64,000 nucleotides of DNA from Acidovorax sp. 69 (GCF_002797445.1 NZ_PGEP01000001.1:3472501-3536500); one strand, 5' to 3'; shown: positions 19,663 through 28,653, counted from the stretch's first letter. The notes: a model not told the origin generated them from the letters alone. A program made the numbers and translations.

Positions 19663-20907
19663 ATGACCACACGACCGGACACGACCATGCCCACCACGCC
19701 CAACGCACCGGGTCTGAGCACCCCGGTGCTGCTGCTCATGGCCGTGGCCTGCGGGCTGTGCGCGGGCAGCAACTATTTCAATCAACCCCTGCTGCATTCG
19801 ATCGCCACCCAGCTGCAGGTGCGCGATGCTTCGGCGGCGCTCATCGTCACGTTGGCGCAGGTGGCCTATGCAGCCGGGTTGCTGCTCCTGGTGCCACTGG
19901 GCGACATGCTGGAACGGCGCGCACTCGTCACCACGCTGATGCTGCTCGCCGCACTGGGGCTGTTTGTCAGTGGGTTTTCGGGCAGCTACGGCATGCTGGC
20001 GCTGGGCACGCTGCTCACGGGCATGTTTTCGGTGGCAGCGCAGGTGCTGGTGCCCTTGGCGGCCACACTGGCGGCGCCCGGCCGCAGCGGACGGGCGGTG
20101 GGGCTGGTGATGAGCGGCCTGCTCACCGGCATCCTTGCGGCACGCAGCGTGGCGGGCCTGCTGTCGGAAGTGGGTGGATGGACGCTGGTGTACCGCGCCG
20201 CGGGCGTGGCCATGGTCGCTGTGGCACTGGCCCTGTGGTGGGTGATGCCACGCTCGCGCAACACGCCCCAGGCACATGCCCCGGCGCAAGGGTATGGCCA
20301 GGTCCTGCGGTCCATGGGCACCCTGGCCATGCGCCATCCACGGCTGCGCAGCCGGGCCTTGCTGGGTGGGCTGTCATTCGCATCGGTCAGCGTGTTGTTC
20401 TCGACCATGGCCCTGCTGCTGGCGGGACCCGTGCACCGCTTGGGCGATGCGGGCATCGGGCTGGTGGGGCTGGCAGGTGTGGCCGGTGCGCTCATGGCCA
20501 ATGTGGCGGGCCGCATGGCCGACCGTGGACAGGCGCAGGTGGCCACCACGGCGTCGGTGGCCTTGTTGCTGCTGAGCTGGGGCGCGCTGTGGCTGGGCGC
20601 CAGCGGCCTGGTGTGGTTTGTGGTGGGCATGCTGATGGCAGACCTCGCGCTACAGGGGGTGCACATCAGTAACCAGAACGTGATCTACCGGCTGGACACC
20701 ACGGCACGGGCGCGGATCAACGCGGTGTACATGACCAGCTACTTCACCGGTGCGGCCACGGGCTCGGCGCTCGGGTCGGTGGCCTGGCTGTGGGGCGGCT
20801 GGGGCGCCGCTTGCACGCTGGGCGGGAGTATTGCTGTGCTCAACGCGCTGGCACTCGCCCATGACCAACGGCTGGCCATACAGTCCCGCAACGCGGCACC
20901 GGCATAG
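19663..20907 (+). CDS. MFS transporter
   Basis: The 414-aa product is a 12-helix major facilitator. It has GLCAGSNYFNQPLLHSIA at the start of helix 1, VPLGDMLERR as the motif A-like loop between helices 2 and 3, and SGRAVGLVMSGLLTGILAAR as the helix 5 motif C region. The 'NYFNQPLL' signature occurs in a broad group of putative efflux permeases; the substrate is unknown. Two ATGs (19663, 19687) are possible, and the first is used. It follows the large orphan gene by about 120 bp. Confidence 0.8.
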   Translation: MTTRPDTTMPTTPNAPGLSTPVLLLMAVACGLCAGSNYFNQPLLHSIATQLQVRDASAALIVTLAQVAYAAGLLLLVPLGDMLERRALVTTLMLLAALGLFVSGFSGSYGMLALGTLLTGMFSVAAQVLVPLAATLAAPGRSGRAVGLVMSGLLTGILAARSVAGLLSEVGGWTLVYRAAGVAMVAVALALWWVMPRSRNTPQAHAPAQGYGQVLRSMGTLAMRHPRLRSRALLGGLSFASVSVLFSTMALLLAGPVHRLGDAGIGLVGLAGVAGALMANVAGRMADRGQAQVATTASVALLLLSWGALWLGASGLVWFVVGMLMADLALQGVHISNQNVIYRLDTTARARINAVYMTSYFTGAATGSALGSVAWLWGGWGAACTLGGSIAVLNALALAHDQRLAIQSRNAAPA

Positions 20908-20913
20908 CACCAC

Positions 20914-20936
20914 ACCGGCAAAAAAAGGCCGGTTTG
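20914..20936 (+). terminator. weak hairpin after the MFS gene
   Basis: ACCGGC and GCCGGT form a 6-bp stem around an A-rich loop, followed by TTTG. The T-tract is short, so termination is only a possibility. Confidence 0.3.
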
Positions 20937-20987
20937 TGACGTACCATGCCGGCACGGTCCCATCCCGAGACCTTTCAAGGAGGCCCC

Positions 20988-21131
20988 ATGGCCAAAGGCG
21001 AACAACGCAGCAACAAGATGGCGAAGAAACCCAAAAAGGACACTTCGCTGCCCAAAGAACACAGCGGATCTGACCGGCCCATGCCGCCAATGACCGCAGT
21101 CCTCCCCAAGGGCAAAGAGAAGAACAAGTAG
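20988..21131 (+). CDS. small lysine-rich basic protein (47 aa)
   Basis: A strong ribosome-binding site (AAGGAGG at 20977-20983) sits 4 bases before the ATG. The 47-aa peptide begins MAKGEQRSNKMAKKPKKD and ends PKGKEKNK. It is almost entirely Lys, Pro and polar residues, with no hydrophobic core, and is probably disordered. I recall similar short MAKGxQRSN..KKPKK proteins in related bacteria, but that is memory rather than a search. A role in binding nucleic acid is only a guess from the charge. Confidence 0.65.
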   Translation: MAKGEQRSNKMAKKPKKDTSLPKEHSGSDRPMPPMTAVLPKGKEKNK

Positions 21132-21161
21132 CCTGCCGCCTGCGGTGGCATTGACCGCACA

Positions 21162-21225
21162 GAAGCTACTAAAAACATAGCTGCCAGCGCAGATGGAACA
21201 AGCGCTGGTGGCTATTTTTATGCCC
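21162..21225 (+). repeat. dispersed palindromic element, copy c; possible terminator
   Basis: TAGCTGCCAGCGC (from 21178) pairs imperfectly with GCGCTGGTGGCTA, followed by a short run of T. It sits between the small basic gene and the convergent GGDEF/EAL gene, where it could act as a bidirectional terminator. AGAAGCTACT precedes it. Confidence 0.6.
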
Positions 21226-21256
21226 AAACGCCGTCACAACACCCGGCGCCCCTGCG

Positions 21257-23554
21257 CTACGGCTCCACCTGCGCGGGCACCAGGCGGCTGAGCCATTGCT
21301 CGCTGGGCTCGGGCCGGCCAAACAGGTAGCCCTGGTAAACGATGTCCGGCGCGCGCTGGCTCAGAAAATCAGCCTGGGCCTGGGTCTCGACCCCCTCTGC
21401 CACGACGCGCAAACCGAAGTGGCGGGCGACCGACAGGATGCCCTCGACCAACACACCATCGTCGGCGTTGGTGGGTGCTTCGTGCACAAAAGACCGGTCA
21501 ATCTTGATCTCCTGGATGGGCAGGCGCTTGAGGTAGGCCAGCGATGAATACCCTGTGCCAAAGTCGTCGAGCGAGATGTCCACCCCCAGTGCGGCCAGCT
21601 CACGCATCTTGGCCACAGCGTCATCAAAATCGTCAATCACCAGGCCTTCTGTGACCTCCAGCGTCAGCAGCTGCGGGTCGGCGCCACTGGCGGCCAGCAG
21701 CGCACACAACTGCGGCACAAAACGCGCCTGACGAAACTGCCGCGCACTGAGATTGACCGACAGCCGCAGCCGCCGCGCAGCAAACGCAGGCTGTGCCAGC
21801 ACCGCGCAGGAGTGAGCCAGCACCCAGCCGCCCACGCTGACGATGAGATCGGATTCCTCGGCAATGGGGATGAACATCCCTGGCGGCACCAGGCCGTCGC
21901 GCGGGTGTTGCCAGCGCACCAGCACCTCGGCCCCCGTGAGCTGCCCCTGCACATCCACCTGCGACTGCAGGTACAGCCGCAGCTCGCCCGCGCTCACGGC
22001 CTGGCGCAGCTCACGCTCCACCCGGAACCGCTGTTCGGCAGCTTCGCCCATGCCCTGCTCGAAAAATGCGGCACGCCCGCCGCCCGCCTGTTTGGCACGG
22101 TGCAGCGCAGTGCCCGCGCGGCGCAGGGCATCGTGGGCACTATCGCTGGCGTTTTGCGGGTACAGCGTGATACCCACGCTGGCGCCGAGTTGGGCTTCCT
22201 CTGCATCGCCATCCAGCAGCAAGGGACGCAGCAGCGCGGCCTGCAGCTTCTCGGCAAACACCAGGGCATGGGTGCCCGCCAGCGACACGTCGGCGCCCAA
22301 GCCATGCAGCACCACCGCAAACTCGTCGCCAGCCACGCGCACCAGAAGGCCCTGCGGCGGCAAGATTTCGGACAGGCGCAGCGCCACGGCACACAACAGG
22401 CGGTCGCCCATCTCGCTGCCGCGTGCATCGTTGAAGGTGGTGAAGCGATCCAGGTCCAGCAAGAGCAACGCATGTTGCAAGGCCGGCAGTCGGGCCGCGC
22501 GCCCCTGCAATACCTGCAGCCGCTCCATCAGCGTGGAGCGGTTGGGCAGGCTGGTGAGGCTGTCGAAATGCGCGAGACGATGGATTTCCTCGGCCGCGCG
22601 CTTGCGCTCGGTGATGTCCTGCTTCAGCTCCACATAGTGGCTCACGCGGCCGTCGGGCTGGCGAATGGGGGCCACCACCACCGACTCGATCAGCGCCTGC
22701 CCATCCTTGCGGTAGTTGACCTGCTCTCCCGCCCAGTTCTCGCCCCGTGCGAGGGTCGCGCGCAGGCCCTCGCGCTGTGCGGGTGCCAGGCCATTGCTCG
22801 AAAAACTGGCCGATGCCCCGCCCACCACTTCGTCGCGCCCATAGCCCGTGCGCTGCACGAAGGCATCGTTCACGTACTCGATGCCCTCGTGCAGGTCGGT
22901 GATGACAATGCTCTCCGGACTCTGCTCCACGGCCCGCAGCAGCTTGCGCAGCGCTGCCTCGCTGGTGGCCAGATTGGCGGCCGTGTGCTGTGCCTCCAAC
23001 ACCCGGTTCATGTAATTGCGACGCGAGAGCAGCGTGGCAGCCGCCGTGAGCACCAGGATACCCGCCAGGTACACCGCCCCCGCCACGCGGTTGGCCACCT
23101 GCAAGGGCTTGAACATGCCCTGGATGTCAGCCCAGATGAACCCCATGAACAGCAGCGCCGTCAGCCCCACCAGCGTGAGCGTGGCCCGCACCCCCAGCAG
23201 CCAGCCGGCCAGCACGATGATCACAGGGTAGTTGAGCAGGTTGGGGCCGTTGACACCGCCATTGCGCGCCGCCACCAGCGACACCGACACCCACACACCC
23301 CACACCAGCAGGTGGGCCGCCTGGGTCCAACGCTGCTGACGCGCCAGCAGCAGCGCCAACGCGCCCACCAGGCCCGCCACAAAATTGAGTGCCACACGGG
23401 CAGGCTGCACTGGCGCATCAAACATCAGCAGCACACCGATTACACCGCCAATCAGCACCACGGCCCAGCCCGCCACGCGCACCAGATGGCGTGTGGTGGC
23501 ATCTTCGTGGTCAGGCAGCGGAACAGCAGGAGCTTCGGCCATGGCAACGGACAT
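21257..23554 (-). CDS. membrane-bound PAS-GGDEF-EAL protein
   Basis: The 765-aa protein has five to six membrane helices in the first ~185 residues, a PAS domain (about 205-320; SPESIVITDLHEGIEYVNDAF, ending ELKQDITERK), a GGDEF domain and an EAL domain. The cyclase signature reads AGDEF (408-412), with the first Gly replaced by Ala, which some active cyclases tolerate. The EAL signature reads EVL (543-545), a common active variant, and downstream motifs DDFGTGYSSLAYLKRLP and KIDRSFV are intact. Phosphodiesterase activity on cyclic di-GMP is therefore likely. Net direction of activity needs experiment. The gene is convergent with the small basic gene. Confidence 0.88.
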   Translation of the reverse strand: MSVAMAEAPAVPLPDHEDATTRHLVRVAGWAVVLIGGVIGVLLMFDAPVQPARVALNFVAGLVGALALLLARQQRWTQAAHLLVWGVWVSVSLVAARNGGVNGPNLLNYPVIIVLAGWLLGVRATLTLVGLTALLFMGFIWADIQGMFKPLQVANRVAGAVYLAGILVLTAAATLLSRRNYMNRVLEAQHTAANLATSEAALRKLLRAVEQSPESIVITDLHEGIEYVNDAFVQRTGYGRDEVVGGASASFSSNGLAPAQREGLRATLARGENWAGEQVNYRKDGQALIESVVVAPIRQPDGRVSHYVELKQDITERKRAAEEIHRLAHFDSLTSLPNRSTLMERLQVLQGRAARLPALQHALLLLDLDRFTTFNDARGSEMGDRLLCAVALRLSEILPPQGLLVRVAGDEFAVVLHGLGADVSLAGTHALVFAEKLQAALLRPLLLDGDAEEAQLGASVGITLYPQNASDSAHDALRRAGTALHRAKQAGGGRAAFFEQGMGEAAEQRFRVERELRQAVSAGELRLYLQSQVDVQGQLTGAEVLVRWQHPRDGLVPPGMFIPIAEESDLIVSVGGWVLAHSCAVLAQPAFAARRLRLSVNLSARQFRQARFVPQLCALLAASGADPQLLTLEVTEGLVIDDFDDAVAKMRELAALGVDISLDDFGTGYSSLAYLKRLPIQEIKIDRSFVHEAPTNADDGVLVEGILSVARHFGLRVVAEGVETQAQADFLSQRAPDIVYQGYLFGRPEPSEQWLSRLVPAQVEP

Positions 23555-23671
23555 TGGGGGGAGGAAACCATCCTAACCGCTGCCATCCCAAACGCCTACG
23601 CACAAAATGCCAGCCGCTGCGGGCGCACAACAGCGACTCTGGCACCCACTGGCGGGCGGCTCGAAGGCGGA

Positions 23672-24646
23672 TCAGTCCGCGTCGTCGCTGCCCGGAGCGG
23701 GCTCGCGCACGCCAGAGCCCTTGCCCTTGGCCTTGGTGCGGGCGTCCTTCTTGGCCTGGCGTTTGGCGTCCTCGGCCAGGCCGGCGGCGCGCCATGCCTC
23801 GAACTCGGCCGGCGTCTCCAGCGTGATGCGGCCCAGGATGGCGGTGCGAAAGTCCGTCATCACGATTTCGGCCGTTTTTTGCAGGTTCACGCGGCCGCCG
23901 CCCAGCATGGCGCCGCGTTTGCGACCAATGGCTTCGAGCAGTTCTTCGTCGTGCATGGCGGCCATGGCACCGGCGGGCAGGCCCAGCTTGTAGCGCGCCT
24001 CCAGCAAGGGCGCGTAGTTCTTTTGCAGGCGGCGCAGCAGCTCCAGCGCCACCAGCTCTTCGTCGTACGCATTGCGGCCTACGGCGCCGCTGGCGGCCAG
24101 GTTGTAGCCGCTTTCGGGCACCACAATGCGCGGCCACAGCATGCCGGGCGTGTCCCACAGGTAGAAGTCGTCGGCCAGCGTGATGCGCTGCTCCAGCTTG
24201 GTGATGCCCGCCTCGTCGCCCGTTTTGGCCTGGCGCTTGTTGGAGAGGGTGTTGATGAGCGTGGACTTGCCCACGTTGGGCACACCGCAGATCAGCACGC
24301 GCATGGGTTTGGCCATGCCGCCCCGGTTGGGCGACAGCAGGTGGCAGGCGTCGATCAGCTTGCGCGTGGGGGCCGGGTCCGACGCATCCAGCGGCAGGGC
24401 GCGCGTGTCGCTCTGGGCGTTGTACCAGTCCACCCACAGCGCCGTGCGGTCAGCGTCGGCCACGTCCTGCTTGTTGAGCACTTTGAGCGTGGGTTTGTGG
24501 CCGGTGATCTCGGCCAGCAGCGGGTTGGCGCTGGAGCCGGGCAGGCGCGCGTCCAGCACCTCGATCACCACGTCAATGTCCTTGATGCGTTCGGTGATGG
24601 CTTTTCGGGTCAGGTGCATGTGACCGGGGAACCACTGGATGGCCAT
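23672..24646 (-). CDS. rbgA: ribosome biogenesis GTPase YlqF/RbgA
   Basis: The 324-aa protein is a circularly permuted GTPase. It starts IQWFPGHMHLTRKAI and places G4 (NKQD, 58-61) before G1 (GVPNVGKS, about 119-126) and G3 (DTPG, about 159), the order typical of the YlqF/YawG family. It binds the large ribosomal subunit precursor and helps late assembly in the cytoplasm. The C-terminal tail is Lys-rich (KRQAKKDARTKAKGKG), plausible for rRNA contact. A divergent promoter region of about 100 bp separates it from the small membrane-protein gene. Confidence 0.9.
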   Translation of the reverse strand: MAIQWFPGHMHLTRKAITERIKDIDVVIEVLDARLPGSSANPLLAEITGHKPTLKVLNKQDVADADRTALWVDWYNAQSDTRALPLDASDPAPTRKLIDACHLLSPNRGGMAKPMRVLICGVPNVGKSTLINTLSNKRQAKTGDEAGITKLEQRITLADDFYLWDTPGMLWPRIVVPESGYNLAASGAVGRNAYDEELVALELLRRLQKNYAPLLEARYKLGLPAGAMAAMHDEELLEAIGRKRGAMLGGGRVNLQKTAEIVMTDFRTAILGRITLETPAEFEAWRAAGLAEDAKRQAKKDARTKAKGKGSGVREPAPGSDDAD

Positions 24647-24752
24647 GCGGGGGGTACTTTCTTGTGTTTTCGGAACTGTCCAAGGGTGGCAAGGATAATC
24701 GCGGTCTCATCTTTCCCTGATCTGGCGTGTTTTTGCACCGCCCCGCCCCACC

Positions 24753-25001
24753 ATGCCACTGCCCGCACCCTCGTCCTCCAAGTCCACCCGCAAGGCCGAC
24801 AAGGAAGTGCTGTTCAAGGGCGTGACCTGCGCCCTGATCGGCCTGGTCATCCTGCTGGCGCCCTACGTGGCCCGCTCCACCAGCGTGCGCGAGCTGATGG
24901 GCCAGGCCGCCCTGGTGGGCTGGTTTGCGCTGGCGCTGGGCATTGCGTTTGTGGTGCAGTACGCCATGCGTCGCTCCAAGGCAGCGCGCCGCCAGCCGTG
25001 A
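24753..25001 (+). CDS. small two-helix membrane protein
   Basis: The 82-aa product has a basic N-terminus (SSSKSTRKADKEVLFKG), one hydrophobic helix (VTCALIGLVILLAPYVA), a short loop with SVRELMGQ, and a second helix (ALVGWFALALGIAFVV) ending in a basic tail. It has no recognised family. Its stop overlaps the start of the next small gene (GTGA), so the two are probably co-translated. Confidence 0.65.
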   Translation: MPLPAPSSSKSTRKADKEVLFKGVTCALIGLVILLAPYVARSTSVRELMGQAALVGWFALALGIAFVVQYAMRRSKAARRQP

Positions 25002-25228
25002 CCTCGCTCATCGCCACCACCCCGGCCCGCGCGGTCGATAGTGTCTCGGCCCAAGCCATGTTCCTGGCCTTGCAGCAGCGCGCGGCCCATGCCGACATCG
25101 CGCTGCGCAAGCCGCCGCCCGAGCCCACCACCTGTTGCGGCCGGGGCTGCAACGGTTGTGTGTGGGAGGGTTTTCTGGACGCCGCCGAATACTGGCGGCA
25201 AGAGGCGCTGCTGCAGCTGGAGGCCTGA
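24998..25228 (+). CDS. oxidoreductase-like (OXLD1-type) Cys-rich small protein
   Basis: This 76-aa gene starts at a GTG that overlaps the preceding stop by 4 bp. The C-terminal half reads PPPEPTTCCGRGCNGCVWEG followed by FLDAAEYWRQEALL, which matches the oxidoreductase-like domain (CCG.GC..CVW...). Four clustered cysteines suggest a metal or redox site. The domain occurs widely as a short stand-alone protein, with no proven activity. The upstream frame stays open, but the overlap and the reading of the motif favour this start. Confidence 0.72.
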   Translation: MTSLIATTPARAVDSVSAQAMFLALQQRAAHADIALRKPPPEPTTCCGRGCNGCVWEGFLDAAEYWRQEALLQLEA

Positions 25229-25244
25229 ATATCAAGCCAAATCG

Positions 25245-25287
25245 GCCTCTAGCGCATTACCAATAAGCGCCAGCAGCTATCAAATCA
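25245..25287. repeat. dispersed palindromic element, copy d
   Basis: GGCCTCTAGCGC, an AT-rich spacer and AAGCGCCAGCAGCTAT form the element between the convergent OXLD1-like gene and gshA. Confidence 0.65.
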
Positions 25288-25313
25288 GGATCGTTTGCCG
25301 CCAGCAGGTGGTG

Positions 25314-26840
25314 TCAGCCCAACTCTTTCACCGACATGTACTGCTCGCGCCACGCCTCAAACGGCAGTGTGTCTGCCGCCTCAATGGCCTTTTGGGCGGC
25401 GATGGACTCGTCGGCCATGACCAGGTAACGCGCCTGCTGCTCGGCCGTCCAGGGCAAGCCCAGCAACGCGTCGCGGGCGGCGATGGACTGCTGGCGGGCA
25501 AACCCTTCAAAACTGTGGGCATGCTGCTGCACGATGCGGTCCAGGACACGGGCCGATGGCGTCCTGGCAGGTGCGGCCATCAGTGCGCGGGCATCACGCA
25601 GCGCGGCGCTGTAGTCATCCGTGCCATGGGTGGCGTCCAGCGCCGCCGCCAGGGGCTCGCAGGCAGCCAGAACCTCGGAACCCCAATCGGTCAGCAGCAC
25701 ACTCTGGCCGTTGCGCGAAAGCTGAAGGCCACTCTCGCGGCCCCGCTCCGCCGTGAGGTGCTGGTTGCGCTTGAGTTCTGCAATCTCGGCCGGTGTGTCG
25801 GGCGGGCTGTCGGACAGCAAACAGTGCAGCAAAAATACGTCCAGCAGGCGCATGGTGGGCGCGGTGATGCCCACGGGCACAAACGGATCCAGGTCCATCA
25901 GGCGCACCTCGACGTATTCGACACCGCGCTCGCGCAGGGCATGCAGCGGGCGCTCGCCCGTTCGCACGGTGCGCTTGGGGCGGATGGTGCCGTAGAACTC
26001 GTTTTCGATCTGCAGCAGGCTGGTGCCCAGCTGGTTGTAGTCACCGCCGGGGTTGCGCACGCCCACGGTTTCGTAGGCAGGGTAAGGCTTGGTCAACGCC
26101 TCGTGCAGCGAATTGGCGTAGCCCGTGAGGCCGTTGTAGCTCACAGCCAGCGTGGACTGTGCATCGCTCTGGTAGCCCAGGCGCCCCATGCGCAGCGAGG
26201 TGGCGTGGGGCAGGTACAGCGCACTGCCGCCCTCCATCTGCTGCAGGCCGTGTTCCCGGCCTTCCACAAAACAGGGGCACAGCGCGGGCGAGGCGCCAAA
26301 CAGGTACAGCAGTACAAACGCATGGCGGCGGAAATTGCGGATCAGCGAAAAATACTGCTCGCTGTCCACGCCCGGCAACGACCAGTTGTAGTGGATGCCC
26401 GAAATGGTCTGCATGCGCCGGCCATATCGGTGGCCCAGGCCCATGCGGTACACACTTTTGGCGCGGCCCACGTTGGAGCTGCCGTAGCGGCCAATCGGAA
26501 TCGTCTCGTCCGTAGGCAGGCCGCACGGCATGCTGGAGGCCCACAGCAGCTCGCCGCCGCTGTCTTTCAAGGTGTGGTGCACAAACTGGTGCACCTCGGT
26601 CAGCTCATCCAGGCATTCCTGCACCCCTTTGCGGGCGCCAGTGATCAGCTCCAGCTGCGACTCGCTGTAGTCCGTGGTGATCAGCGGGTGTGTGAGGGCC
26701 GAGCCCAGCGCCAGCGGGTGGGGCGTAAGGGCCAGGCCGCCCGTGGGCAACACCCGCAACCCTTCCTTTTCAATGCCGCGGCGAATCCCTCCCAGGGCAT
26801 CCGCCGGGTAGGCGGCCAGTCTCTCGTGCAATTTGCTCAT
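25314..26840 (-). CDS. gshA: glutamate-cysteine ligase
   Basis: The 508-aa protein matches the E. coli-type (about 518 aa) gamma-glutamylcysteine synthetase. It has GIEKEGLRVL (ATP/Mg site Glu residues), TTDYSESQLELITG, YRMGLGHRYGRRMQTISGIH, NEFYGTIRPKR and VEYVEVRLMDLDPF. It makes gamma-glutamylcysteine from glutamate and cysteine with ATP, the first step of glutathione synthesis in the cytoplasm. Glutathione is also the cofactor for the formaldehyde-detoxifying genes at 57-59 kb. The start at 26840 gives the expected N-terminus. Confidence 0.95.
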   Translation of the reverse strand: MSKLHERLAAYPADALGGIRRGIEKEGLRVLPTGGLALTPHPLALGSALTHPLITTDYSESQLELITGARKGVQECLDELTEVHQFVHHTLKDSGGELLWASSMPCGLPTDETIPIGRYGSSNVGRAKSVYRMGLGHRYGRRMQTISGIHYNWSLPGVDSEQYFSLIRNFRRHAFVLLYLFGASPALCPCFVEGREHGLQQMEGGSALYLPHATSLRMGRLGYQSDAQSTLAVSYNGLTGYANSLHEALTKPYPAYETVGVRNPGGDYNQLGTSLLQIENEFYGTIRPKRTVRTGERPLHALRERGVEYVEVRLMDLDPFVPVGITAPTMRLLDVFLLHCLLSDSPPDTPAEIAELKRNQHLTAERGRESGLQLSRNGQSVLLTDWGSEVLAACEPLAAALDATHGTDDYSAALRDARALMAAPARTPSARVLDRIVQQHAHSFEGFARQQSIAARDALLGLPWTAEQQARYLVMADESIAAQKAIEAADTLPFEAWREQYMSVKELG

Positions 26841-26911
26841 ATCTTTATACCGATCCAGCTTCTGTCGGCCCGGAACTTAGCACGGAGCACGATTGCACGT
26901 ACGGACTTGGC

Positions 26912-27820
26912 TTAAACCCTGGCCGCCATGGCCTTTCCAACTTCGTTGGTTCCCTGCGCTGCACCGCTTTGTGGTACCTGCTCTCCCGCACGCTCGGTCA
27001 CCTGGGCCAGGTGGGCGGCCAACTGCTCGGGCACATCCGCGCCAATCCCCAAATGGACACCCTGCGTGAGCGTGATGTGCGCCGCTTCGAACGTGCCCGC
27101 GCCCGCACACAGGATGGTGCGCGTGGGGGCGGATTCGTGTGCCAGCACCAGCATGGCGGGCACCACGGCTTCGGGCTTGAGGGCGTCCAGCACCTCCTGG
27201 GGCATCAGGCCCTCGGTCATTCGGGTGGCGGCCGTGGGCGCCAGCGCGTTCACATGGATGTTGTACTTGGCGCCTTCAATGGCCAGGGTCTGCATCAGCC
27301 CCACCTGGGCCAGCTTGGCCGCGCCATAGTTGCTTTGGCCAAAGTTGCCGTACAGGCCGGTGGACGATGTGGTCATCACGATACGGCCGTACTGCTGGGC
27401 CACCATGTGGGGCCACACGGCCTTGCAGCAATGAGCGGCGCCCATCAAATGCACATCCACCACCAGCTTGAAGTCGTCCATGCTCATCTTGGTAAACGAT
27501 TTGTCGCGCAGGATGCCCGCGTTGTTGACCAGGATGTCCACGCGGCCCCAAGCATCGATGGCCTGCTGCACCATGGCCTCGACCGCCGCAAAGTCGGTGA
27601 CCGATGCGCCATTGGCCAGCGCCTCGCCGCCCGCTGCGCGGATTTCGTCGACCACCGCCTGGGCCGCGCCCACCGTGGCGCCACTGCCGTCGACCGCGCC
27701 GCCCAGATCATTGACCAGCACCTTGGCACCGCGCGCAGCCAAAGCCAGCGCATGCTGGCGGCCCAGACCGCCGCCCGCGCCCGTCACGATGGCCACACGG
27801 CCTTGGAAGTCGATACCCAT
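26912..27820 (-). CDS. short-chain dehydrogenase (MFE-2/HSD17B4-like 3-hydroxyacyl-CoA dehydrogenase type)
   Basis: The 302-aa SDR has a nucleotide-binding TGAGGGLG (13-20), VLVNDLGGA, DILVNNAGILRD and the catalytic SNYGAAK. The 'NDLGG...VVDEI...GG' and 'GILRDKSF.KM..DD' stretches resemble the dehydrogenase domain of peroxisomal multifunctional enzyme type 2, which oxidises (3R)-hydroxyacyl-CoA. A role in fatty-acid or related acyl-CoA degradation is therefore likely but not proven. The final ~80 residues extend the basic SDR core. The ATG at 27820 is directly before the Rossmann strand. Confidence 0.82.
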   Translation of the reverse strand: MGIDFQGRVAIVTGAGGGLGRQHALALAARGAKVLVNDLGGAVDGSGATVGAAQAVVDEIRAAGGEALANGASVTDFAAVEAMVQQAIDAWGRVDILVNNAGILRDKSFTKMSMDDFKLVVDVHLMGAAHCCKAVWPHMVAQQYGRIVMTTSSTGLYGNFGQSNYGAAKLAQVGLMQTLAIEGAKYNIHVNALAPTAATRMTEGLMPQEVLDALKPEAVVPAMLVLAHESAPTRTILCAGAGTFEAAHITLTQGVHLGIGADVPEQLAAHLAQVTERAGEQVPQSGAAQGTNEVGKAMAARV

Positions 27821-28048
27821 GGATGCTTCTCCTGTTGGTTGTCTAGAAAAAATAGAGAAAAAGAACTGGCAAGCACCCTGCACCGGCGCATACCGTGCGT
27901 GGCACTGTAAGCCACACGGCTCGGACTGGGCGTTGCGCACGCGACTGGGCGAGATGCCTTGGGATAATGCAACGCGCATTGCATGATGGGCACGCAACGC
28001 CACCCCCAACGGACTGGCGACGCATGCCCTGCAAAGCCAATGACTCAC

Positions 28049-28094
28049 CAATTAATAGCATCACGCGCATGATTTCAAAGCGCTACAGGCACTT
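28049..28094. repeat. dispersed palindromic element, copy e
   Basis: AATTAATAGCATCACGCGCA, an AT-rich spacer and AAAGCGCTACAGGC lie just upstream of the DUF427 gene. Confidence 0.55.
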
Positions 28095-28112
28095 TTAACC
28101 CAAGGATCTCCC

Positions 28113-28394
28113 ATGAAGGCAGTTTGGAACAATGTGGTTGTTGCCGAGAGCGACGACACCGTAGTGGTCGAAGGCAATCACTACTTTCCCGAAAGCGCGC
28201 TCAACCGCGACTACTTCACTTTCAGCAACCACAAGACCACCTGCCACTGGAAGGGCCAGGCCAGCTATCTGTCTTTGCTGGTCAACGGCGAGATGAACTC
28301 CGACGCCGCCTGGTTCTATGCCGACCCCAAGCCCGAAGCCGAAGAGATCAAGGGCCGCGTGGCGTTCTGGAAGGGTGTGAAGGTTGCACCTTGA
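28113..28394 (+). CDS. DUF427 family protein
   Basis: The 93-aa protein is a single DUF427 domain. MKAVWNNVVVAESDDTVVVE, NHYFPESALNRDYF, TTCHWKGQASYLSL and AAWFYADPKPEAEEIKGRVA are its conserved blocks. It is a small cytoplasmic beta-rich protein of unknown function. The ATG at 28113 follows an AGGATCT-type ribosome-binding site. Downstream begins the repeat-rich noncoding region. Confidence 0.88.
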   Translation: MKAVWNNVVVAESDDTVVVEGNHYFPESALNRDYFTFSNHKTTCHWKGQASYLSLLVNGEMNSDAAWFYADPKPEAEEIKGRVAFWKGVKVAP

Positions 28395-28405
28395 CCCCCC
28401 GTGCG

Positions 28406-28519
28406 GGTTATCCCTGCCAGCGCTGGACAATCATGTGGATAAGTTTTGACAAGCCCTGTATGACCGTGCCAAGTGCTTGATTTGTAAGGAAACACACTGC
28501 ACCGCCTTATTTTTAAGCA
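28406..28519 (+). repeat. 114-bp direct repeat, unit 1
   Basis: The unit starts GGTTATCCCTGCCAGCGC and contains GGACAATCATGTGGATAAG, with a perfect DnaA box at 28434-28442. It is the most diverged unit: its right-hand hairpin is lost, and the second inverted GGATAACC arm reads GGATAAGT. Confidence 0.85.
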
Positions 28520-28539
28520 ACATGGAAAATCATGGCGCC

Positions 28540-28653
28540 GGTTATCCCGTCCTGCACTGGACAATCTTGTGGATAACCTTGGATAAGCCTTGTATGGCAG
28601 CTTTAAGTGTTTGATTTACAAGGAATATCCTTGTGAAGCTTAAAAAACAGGCA
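28540..28653 (+). repeat. 114-bp direct repeat, unit 2
   Basis: Unit 2 has inverted arms GGTTATCC (28540-28547) and GGATAACC (28571-28578), a DnaA box at 28568-28576, and a hairpin ACAAGGA-ATA-TCCTTGT. It ends GCTTAAAAAACAGGCA. By hand alignment it differs from unit 3 at about 14 of 114 positions without gaps. Confidence 0.88.

Noticed and set aside
21812..25228. Very long plus-strand ORF (1,138 codons)
   Set aside because: It lies antisense to the GGDEF/EAL and RbgA genes and has the Gln/His/Arg/Gly-rich makeup of a shadow frame. Only its last 76 codons (24998-25228) are a real gene.
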